From contig OX246746.1 in assembly GCA_945910005.1 (NCBI GenBank), positions 35,820,638 to 35,884,637 on the forward strand: a DNA stretch of 64,000 nt, in the 5' to 3' direction. The notes under the pieces are model-generated. The model saw only the letters and a list, made by a program, of their open reading frames with translations. It did not search any database and was not told the origin of the DNA. Shown here one piece after another: positions 55,510-64,000 of this stretch (position 1 is the first letter of the stretch; every line of letters begins with the position of its first letter). A program made the position numbers and the translations under genes. The stretch is from Isoperla grammatica (Eukaryota; Arthropoda; Insecta; Plecoptera; Perlodidae).

Positions 55510-57106
55510 TTAATATATATGTCAGTCTGCTAGGCATGGAAAAGTTGACCTATATGTATTAAAAACCCTGTGGCTATTTAACCGTAGTACAGACAAGTTA
55601 CATGTTCTTATTAAGCCCTAGACAAGCCTGCGAAGTAATTACAGCTACTATTCTATTTAACCGTAGCTATGGAACCGCAGGTAGGGTTGGCTCACAGAAG
55701 ACTGATCTGTTCTACGCCTATTTTAACAGTAGACTTTACTACAGTTCCTTTATTTCACTGTCGGTAAACCCAAACAGTTAGAAAATTGTGTACAGTCACT
55801 GAAAAGGGTACGGATGGACTCTGACCACAAGCAGTTTCGATCGTCGAGCATCTCACCTATTAATCGTGATGACCTGTAAAAACAAATTCCATCTTATAAA
55901 CTCAGTTTTTCCGGATTTATATTAATATTTTTACACTCGGCAAAAGAGCTTGAAATTATATTACGTAAATATCAGTTTAAGATTTCTTTTTACAATGAAA
56001 ACAACGGGACTAGGAGTCTCTAACTATTAGCAAAGAAACTTTTACTCATACAAAGGAATTCAAGGGTCTGGCTATGTCAATTATCTCACATTCCAATCAT
56101 AATTATTAATTATACATGAACATGTCAAACTTGACATTTCAAAACAGCAAGAGTGAGGGAAGGAATGTTTGACAAAACAAATGAAAGGGTAAGTGGTGGG
56201 TAAAATGAGCACATTTTCGTGACTTGAAAGATCGACATTACCACCTCCAGCTTAAATGAAATGTAGGGTAAGGCCTTCAAAAGATTTACGACCGGAACTA
56301 GTAGACTAGCAGTAGTTCATAAATGGTCCCTTGTACTCCCTCACTGCTGCAAAGAAGACACTTAAAAACACTTGAAGTCTTGTTGATACTTGGAGCTGTG
56401 ATGAATGAGGGTCATTTACACCCCCCCAACACTTCAGATGACCATCCAGCCAAAACATTTTTAATGTAAACAATACTAGTTTATGGATTGAACATATGTG
56501 ATTTCTATGATATTCCTATGCATATTTATTTATTTATTTAAACTTGACTGGGTTGCTAACCCTATGCATGCGCTATGAGCTTCGGGTACCTTCGGTGATT
56601 TTCATCAACTTCACAGCTTCGGCCAAGCTTCTTTTTGCTATGGACGAATTGTAATGTATAATTTGTCAGTAGCTTAAATGGTTAAATAGCAACTCCATAT
56701 TAAAAATCTGGTTTAGCAGTGTGAAAATCATATTTTATGGACCATAGCCATGCATGACCACGGCACATAGACTACTTTGTAGGTACCTACTCTTGTCATG
56801 TACTGTATTATATATGACCAACCTTTTTTTCCACTCACTTTTGTAATAATCTGTCCACTGCATCTATCAGAAATCAGAATCATTTATAGGCCTACTGATT
56901 GACACATTCACACTACTGATTTTTTTACTTTTTTAGGATGAAAGAGGAAAGAGTTCCCTTAATTCGATATGTTTATCATACATGTATTATAATTAACTTA
57001 AATATGTCGTTTGTCAAACACATTTTAGTTTAATATAATTGATTATACCTTCATACTTACATTAGAATGTTTCAAGGAAACACTGTGGAAGTAGTGCTTT
57101 TGTTAT

Positions 57107-58796
57107 AGTGCATCACAACACTGTGGTTTTCCGTCGTTATAAAATGCGTTATTTCTTTTAATGATTTATGGCGAAAACTAGAAGTCTCTAGCTTGTACCA
57201 GAAATTTATAATAAATTATTGAAAAGACCCAAGTTTTGGTGGTGCGCGCGCACCCGATAATCGTGACGTCACGCTTGCGCATAAAAAAGTCGTATCAGAC
57301 CCCAAATTATGAGCCAGCGCCGTGAAGAACTCTCGTTGTAGCTGAAGATATGGTACTCAGAGAAAAACAAATGGTATCAACGTGTTCGGCTATCTTTTCT
57401 CTTCAATAATATTGCAAACGAAAGTATTTTTATTGAACAGAAACCATAGTTTTGATTAATTTTCCAAATGCCTTCAATTTCACTAAGTTAGCGTATTTTT
57501 AACAACATTGAAAGCGGATAAGATAAACGAAATGTTAAGATATTTTCATACTGACATATAGCCACATGCATGCAGAAAAATAAAAAAAATATGTCACTTA
57601 TAATTCGTTTCAAGATGTGCAAGTATTTGTGTGGTATTTCCAGGCGTGTTTTGTTGTTGATTCGCGCAGCAGCCTACCGCTGTATGACAGAAATCTCGTT
57701 GCGGCTTTTCAGAAAACATCAACCTTTTTACTATTCGTTTGAAACTTAGCCCATGGGTAACACCATAGTAACCATTATTTTATTCTTATTATGCGTATTT
57801 CTTTGTAGCAATTTTATATTATTTAATACCATAATATTATTATTAACTCATTATTAACTCATTGAAAATTGTCGGCCCTACAAAATATTGCATATTATTT
57901 TATTCACGGATTTCAACCAGATGCATTCCATAATCGAGCAATACGAGGTATCTCAGTTTTTATCACATAGCTGACTGCTAACTGTTTCACAGTCCTATAC
58001 ATCACTTACTTACTTTAGAGGATGAGTGTATAGTAGGTGATGATGAGCGATAACATTTAACACATGCATACGAGATACAAACTCACGTCCCTGTGTCTCA
58101 TACTAGTCAGGTGTGCGCCAGTTGTGATCCATCACGAGCTACAGCGGTTGGGGTAGAGTTGACATTTGTTGGATGAGTAGTATTCTAACAACAGTCAGCC
58201 GCGGGCGAGACTCGTTCTGGCGATCGCTTGTACCGCCGCCGAGTTGACCGAAAATGCATCTAGATATATTAAACGCACAGGTGTACACGTTTCTCTCAAT
58301 ATGCATGCCGTATTTTTTTTATTTTTCTGCATGCATGTGGCTATATGTCAGTATGAAAATATCTTAACATTTCGTTTATCTTATCTGCTTTCATTGTTGT
58401 TAAAAATACGCTAACTAAGTGAAATTGAAGGCATTTGGAAATTTAATCAAAACTATGGTTTCTGTTCAGTAAAAATATTTTCGTTATCAATATTATTAAA
58501 GAGAAAAGATCGCAGAACACGATGATACCATTTGTTTTTCTCTGAGCACCATATCTTCAGCTACAGCGAGAGTTCTTCACGGCGCTGGCCCATAATTTGG
58601 CGTCTGCTGCGACTTATAAAATGCGCAAGCGTTACGTCACGATTATCGGGTGCGCGCACACCACCAAAACTTGGGTCACTTCAATAATGTATTATTAATT
58701 TCTGGTACAAGCTAGAGACTTCTAGTTTTTGCCATAAATCATTAAAAAAAATAACGCATTTTATGACGCCGAAAAATCACAGCGTTGTGATGCCCT
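57107..58796. mobile_element. Long-inverted-repeat element, 1.69 kb
   Basis: Arms of about 480 bp (57107-57590 and 58310-58796) are near-perfect complements, ending AGTGCATCACAAC and GTTGTGATGCCCT, flanked by TTAT on both sides (57103-57106, 58797-58800). Conserved in both arms are CCGATAATCGTGACGTCACG, CCAAGTTTTGGTGGTGCGCG and TTTCTCTTCAATAAT. The unique centre (about 720 bp) has no recognisable coding region. Confidence 0.85.
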
Positions 58797-59672
58797 TTAT
58801 GAATCGTCCTATTATAGGCAGGCCTAGTTAAAAGTTAGTAAAAATAAAAATATTAAATTAAAAGTCCCGTTTACTTTTAGGTCATGTTGTGATCAATGGG
58901 GCTAAATTCTCTTTAGCCCGTTTATCACGATTCATGAAGTATTAAAATGGTTTGGTTGAGCCAAGTAGCCTGTATCTTTCTCAAGCGACCTATTAGTTAA
59001 ACCGTTTCACGTTTATATTGTTGTTTTACCACCGTCATTAAGCCAATTTAACCCCGAAAAAGATTTAGTTGAAAGCGGGTTTAACTCTTGGGATAAACGT
59101 CGTGATAGATCTACGGTCTGTATATTTTGTTTACTTTCCATTTTTGAGCATATCTGGGAATTAGGTACTTGAATCAAATGTAAGAGTTATCACACAGTTT
59201 TGTTACTACTTTTGAAACACCTTGGTTTAGCTCATGTGCCCACACTTGTTAAACAAAAGAAAAACATTTTCATTAGTGCACAATGTTTGCTTCATTGTTA
59301 TTCATAAATTGTCTGCTTTGCATTACTTTTGGTTTTAAGTTTCTTATCAATGTTTACAATTGTTTACCCAACACTGATACTGTAGGCCTACACTCTGTAT
59401 AGCATTTTATTGTTAGTACATGTTTCTTTATATTTCGTGGAATATAACAACATCACAAAAGACATACTCAAAACAGTCATCCACCATATAGGTGTACCAA
59501 AAGAATTTTCTTTGCTGTAATGCTACCCTATTGAAATCAACCTTCTCCATTATTGACAGACGTTTTAGTGAGACTATTGAATTCTATCGTTGAGAACCTG
59601 CATTTTGTGCTCTTATTTCAATCTCTTGTTTTTGATGTGATCTTGCTCAATTCCTATCTTGTGGCATAATGG

Positions 59673-59825
59673 TACGTTTACAGCTACGCGTTGCGAGCGA
59701 AGCGAGGGCGTGAGCTCCAATCGGCGGCCGAGTTTCAAGCAAAGAAGCTAATGGTTTCACGCAAACTCGGCCACTGATTGGAGCTCGCGCCTTCGCTTCG
59801 CTCGCAACGCGTAGCTGTAAACGTA
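59673..59825. repeat. Hairpin MITE, about 153 bp
   Basis: Arms of about 65 bp: left TACGTTTACAGCTACGCGTT, GCGAGCGAAGCG, GAGCTCCAATC, CGGCCGAGTTT; the right arm is the complement, ending AACGCGTAGCTGTAAACGTA. The loop is CAAGCAAAGAAGCTAATGG. Open frames across it are artefacts. Confidence 0.88.
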
Positions 59826-60328
59826 CTATAAGGTGTCCCCATTCCTGCAACCGTTTTGTGCTCTCCCACTCTTATATCCCAGCCCTTCCTAAGCTAGCCC
59901 TTCAACAATTCAACCCCTTCAATTTTCCTTCAACTCATATATTTACTTTGTATTAAGGTATAACATATATATTTTTAGTCTCATCCTAACCCACCTCCCA
60001 CATATTATGATTTTGAAGCTAAAACTAAAAATGTTCCGTTTTAGTTGATATCTACCAATTCAACTAAATACAGACATATGCAGACTGTGTGCCAACATTA
60101 GGAATTGAAAAGTATTTCCAATCATATCATGCTTTCACATTTATTTTATCCCCTAGTGGTTAGGCCTACTCTATGACTTGGGGCATATGCCAATGTATTA
60201 TTTTATTTTAGATATAAATCCTACTAATCTAGCTGCATACAGATTGGGATATAAATCACTGATCATACTCCAGTTAGGCCTACTTGAAGGGTGTGGTAAT
60301 TAGAATGTTTACATATGTTTTCGTGCAG

Positions 60329-60441
60329 ATGACCTCAGTGGAGAGGTTATGGTTGCACCTGGTAAGAAGCTGGAAGACTTGATTCATCTGGCCGAACTTT
60401 GTGTGGATCTTCTCCAACAGAATGAAGAACATTACGCTGAG
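60329..60441 (+). CDS. CADPS: CADPS exon 11: last exon in window
   Basis: Residues 540 (split Asp) to 577. It reads DLSGEVMVAPGKKLEDLIHL and AELCVDLLQQNEEHYAE, matching the CAPS segment that leads into the Munc13-homology (SNARE-interacting) region. Acceptor TTTTCGTGCAG at 60318-60328; donor GCTGAG/gtaaga with GT at 60442. The direct join from exon 10 corresponds to the form without the longer vertebrate alternative insert. Exit phase 0; the next exon is not found in the window. Confidence 0.95.
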
Positions 60442-61513
60442 GTAAGAATAGTTTTATCTGGAGGCCTTTCAATAGCATCTAGTCTAGATTAGTCAAACAA
60501 TAGCTACCTATGTCGGGGGCAACCTTCTGAGGCTTGGAGGGTAAAATCTCACAATAAAATGAAGTGATTCCAAAAAAATCAAGGTAGGCATAGTTCATCT
60601 ATTAAATTATGTACGTAGACTAGTACAACTTTTTTTTTTTTCAAAATTAAACCATGGGAGAATTTAATTTGTATAGCTTAATTCCTCCCCTTTTTAGATT
60701 AATTTGTCCCTCTTTTGAACAATCTGACTCTGATTTGGTATTTTTCGTTCCATCTGGCATCTGCTGTAGTTTCACAGCTCAGTTTGCATCCGAGTAACAT
60801 TAGTTTTATCTGGAGATTAGGCTACCTGAACAGAAATGACTAAAGACTGGCTGGGAGGAGGCGAAACGTGCAAACGAGCAAGGAGACTAGAATTAGACGC
60901 AATAGGTAATATGATAGATGTGAGTGGATATTGGAAAAGTACACTAGCAAAGGGATGTGAGAGAGAGCTTTTTGTTGGAGTATAACATCTGTTTAAGTCT
61001 TAATGATATCATGATATGTTGTGCATATAAACTACCAATCGCGTCAAGGGTCAGTTATTGTTAATATGAGTCATGTAGTCCGTAACTTCGTACCATTACA
61101 ATTGAGTTGATATTGGTTCTGCAGCGTTTTATGTATGTGGATACCTCTATATTCTCAGTAATAACCTGTTTAAACCCCTTAGAAAAATGTGGGAGAAAAA
61201 ATGTCCTTCAACTCATATATTTACTATTTATAACATATATATTTACTTAATTTTTTGGCATGTTCTGAATCGTTTTATAAGCGGTTTGCTATCACGTATG
61301 ACCACAAATGTACAGTATGTGCCTGGCATTTCTCAGGCGAAAATAGGCTTCATATAATATGCGTTCAAATAAAATCAATGCATAGCCTAAATAACTGAGG
61401 AAAGTTATCACAAATGGAACCAAACAATACTTTCATGACTGTGTTGCTAAAAAAAAGCTTTATTATTCCTCTTTCTTCATTCATTTCTTGTTACTGTGTG
61501 ATTCCCTAAATTG

Positions 61514-61517
<4 letters not shown>

Positions 61518-61591
<74 letters not shown>
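61518..61591. repeat. (ATT)n microsatellite
   Basis: About 24 uninterrupted TTA/ATT units. Confidence 0.96.
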
Positions 61592-61592
<1 letters not shown>

Positions 61593-62399
61593 GCTATGGA
61601 TCAAATTTTCCCATGATGAAATTCTGCCATGATATTATTAATCTAGTGTTAAGTCATTTAGAACAGATTAATCTGTAGCTTATTCCTAGCAGAATCATTT
61701 TCCATGACCATCTGAAGTCTGAAATATTACAAGCAGTCTATTTGATAGGCTTTTGTTATCATTTAGTTTCCCTACTGTAGTGTGGCTTGTGGTCCGTGTG
61801 GAGCATGAATTGAAGCTGTAGTTCTGTCTATGTTCAGTGTTGTACTTATTGCTCATGTCTCCTGTTTTCCCTGCTGAGTGTGTAGGCCTAGTGTGTCCTC
61901 GCCACACGGGGTTTTATTAGTGGACAGAACACTCGGAAGAAATTAACATGCTACACATAATAACACACAAAAACAACTACAAACATGCTCCATGAAGACC
62001 ATATGTATTTAGAAATAAACATTTTTCCCAGCATGCCCTTCAATGTTGCTATGTAATCTGTGATTGTGAAAACCGCTGAAGCTGGAGCGTTAAGGGCCAC
62101 AGAGAATCCTACCCCAGTAGGCTATAAACCCTTGCTTGCACTGGTTCTTATATTTCTGGGGGTAGTAGGCCTATGTGACACTTGCTAGTTGGTGTTTTAT
62201 TTGCGTTTGTTGAATCGTTATAGATCCATGGGTAACTTCAGATAACCTATTGAGCCTTCTAATGTCAACCATTAGCTCAACAATTCTAAAGAACATGAGG
62301 CTTTGCCTACTTAGGCAGATCATTGGATTGGACTTGTCACAATCTCTCATAAATTATTTTGTAGTGCATGTTTTTTTAAGCGTACAAAGCGTGTCTAAA

Positions 62400-62850
62400 A
62401 CTCGATTTGATATTTACAAGATGATTGAAGGAGATTTGTATCGCCTCTATGCTGCACTAAACAGCCACATGGCTTGCAATGATTCCATGTCTTGATATAT
62501 TTACGAGATGATTAAAGGGGATTTGTATCGCCTCTATGCTGCACTTAACATCCACATGGCTTGCAATGATTACCGTACATGTCTTGATATATTTACGAGA
62601 TGATTAAAGGAGATTTGTATCGCCTCTATGCTGCACTAAACAGCCACATGGCTTGCAATGATTCCATGTCTTAATATATTTACGAGATGATTAAAGGAGA
62701 TTTGTATCGCCTCTATGCTGCACTAAACAGCCACATGGCTTGCAATGATTCCATGTCTTTATATATTTACGAGATGATTAAAGGAGATTTGTATCGCCTC
62801 TATGCTGCACTAAACAGCCACATGGCTTGCATTGATTACATGTCTTGATC
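62400..62850. repeat. Tandem repeat, 87-bp unit, five copies
   Basis: The marker TCGCCTCTATGCTGCACT occurs at 62441, 62528, 62620, 62707 and 62794, giving spacings of 87, 92, 87 and 87. Other unit parts are TATTTACGAGATGATTAAAG and CCACATGGCTTGCAATGATT. The second unit has a 5-bp insertion (ACCGT). The first unit is open for 81 codons (62250-62495), but later units carry a stop, so coding is unlikely. Confidence 0.93.
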
Positions 62851-64000
62851 CAAACATATCTCAGTTGTGCTTTATAATGGTAAATCTTAAATGCAGTTTC
62901 CTGTACTTACAAATCCATGCTTACAAATCCATGGTACTAGTAGGTACAAAATAGTTTTTTTATAGAATGGATCTTTGCTGCAGGCATCTTCAGTAGCCAT
63001 ATGCAAAACCATTTCTCCAAAAATAGCTTACTATTATACATTGAAAGCAAATGGACAGTAGGGTAGGGTTATTCGGAATCCCCAGCTCGGCGGTTTTTCT
63101 GCGATCTAGTCGCACATGTATGGTCTGTGTTTGGGTGTTGTTACTAATCATTGTTGGTGTTGTCTCTCTTCTCCCTCTACACGTAAACCTACTACATGTT
63201 GGCTGTGAAAGGCTTACAGATCGGTGAGTGTTTGGATGGGTTGCGCTCATTTCTTTCAGCTTTCATCCATTCTTCTTCTAGCTTTAATTCCTTCTTCTAG
63301 GCGTGGCATTTCGTTTGAATTGCTGATCCAAATATCTGAAAGTTTCACACAATCAATGTACACAGTTGAAATTGATGTTTAATGCATTTAAGTTTAAACC
63401 ACATTTTTGTTTTCATTGTTTGCACCAAGGTACATTGGTAGCTTTGTAGTATCTCTAGTAAACAGTGTCTTTATCTCTATAAAGAAAGGCTGTTTGTTGT
63501 AATATCAGACGTGTTTAAGCTTACTAGAGAAACTAAAGCAAACTAATGCACATCACACTGTCTTTATATCCAAGCTGATAATATACATTTGGAAATTCAA
63601 AACAATTTTAATCTTCCATATCTGTAATATCTTTACTAAACGATAGCTTTTCTAGTAAAGGAAACAAAATTTTACATGTTTTTCATCCCCTTAGGCTATA
63701 TATATTCATCATATTTTTATGTACAAGTATTTTATTATACATATCAATGTTAGGCACACATTACGCTTTGAAATATTTTCCACAATTTGAAACACATTTT
63801 CAGCTTTGTTCACAAATGTAAAATACCCGTGTTCCACGCTAGTTTATTGAGACCAAACAATAGCTTTACATCATAGAAAATACTCAACTTACAGCAATGC
63901 TTGGGAACAAATGTATACATTACCCCACTATCCCCATTTCCCTTGTTACTTCTTGAGTGAACCAGGCTTGAAATTCTGTTCAATGTTTGTTGCTTATCTT

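Larger units (their letters stand above)
47918..60328 (+). other. CADPS: CADPS intron between window exons 10 and 11 (12.4 kb)
   Basis: Contents: a candidate microexon (48940-48960), three nested hAT-like elements (49099-51170), a GGCCTA-rich zone with hairpins (about 51590-54300), a hAT relic (53825-54204), a MITE (54342-54627), a Helitron-like element (54910-55509), a fold-back element (57107-58796) and a MITE (59673-59825). The intervals 47960-48900, 55520-57100, 58800-59660 and 59830-60320 show no identifiable feature. Confidence 0.8.
60442..64000 (+). other. CADPS: CADPS intron (5' part)
   Basis: AT-rich sequence with an (ATT)n tract (61518-61591) and an 87-bp tandem repeat (about 62400-62850). 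The conserved CAPS peptide expected next (AFAWW-type) is not encoded here, so the next exon is beyond the window. Confidence 0.75.

Noticed and set aside
62250..62495. 81-codon frame with DIYKMIEGDLYRLYAALNSH
   Set aside because: It ends in the first 87-bp tandem unit; the other units have a stop at the corresponding place (TACGAGATGATTAAAG reads R-stop).

Overview
The window is eukaryotic and, as far as I can see, lies inside a single plus-strand gene: CADPS (CAPS, calcium-dependent activator protein for secretion; UNC-31 in nematodes). Eleven coding exons with GT-AG borders and fully compatible phases run from 303 to 60441. Joined, they make an uninterrupted 577-codon stretch that matches animal CAPS from the segment just before the C2 domain, through the C2 and PH domains, into the conserved region leading to the Munc13-homology part. 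The 5' exons (N-terminus) and the 3' exons (most of the MHD and the C-terminus) lie outside the window. Two further microexons (4648-4675 and 48940-48960) are proposed on splice-site and phase grounds.

The organism is an animal. The divergence from vertebrate CAPS, the AT-rich introns, the many long minisatellites, the overrepresented palindrome TAGGCCTA and the load of small DNA transposons suggest a marine invertebrate. Phylum cannot be fixed from the sequence alone.

Layout. 0-5.2 kb: exon 1, a fold-back MITE, a candidate microexon, exon 2. 5.2-9.1 kb: three abutting minisatellites (35, 43 and 76 bp units) in one intron, then a 1-kb hAT-like element. 11.1-14.2 kb: exon 3, a terminal-inverted-repeat element, and a seven-copy 128-bp tandem array whose unit is the intron end plus 3' splice site plus first 42 nt of exon 4; only the last copy runs into the rest of the exon. 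14.2-31.7 kb: exons 5-8 separated by hAT-like and fold-back MITEs, a (CATA)n tract and SINEs. 31.7-47.9 kb: MITEs, a 2.9-kb fold-back element, an inverted pair of unusual dispersed repeats, exons 9 and 10, and a 38/36-bp minisatellite split by a hAT element that keeps part of its transposase gene. 48-60.4 kb: a three-level nest of hAT-like elements, a GGCCTA-rich zone with large hairpins, a hAT copy with BED-finger remains, a Helitron-like element, a 1.7-kb fold-back element and exon 11. 60.4-64 kb: intron with an 87-bp tandem repeat.

The gene product primes dense-core vesicles for Ca2+-triggered release by binding PI(4,5)P2 and SNAREs. Everything else is intronic repeat or transposon sequence. 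No independent host gene, tRNA, rRNA or CRISPR array was found. The most unusual features are the tandemly multiplied splice acceptor of exon 4 and the nested, precisely bounded hAT insertions.
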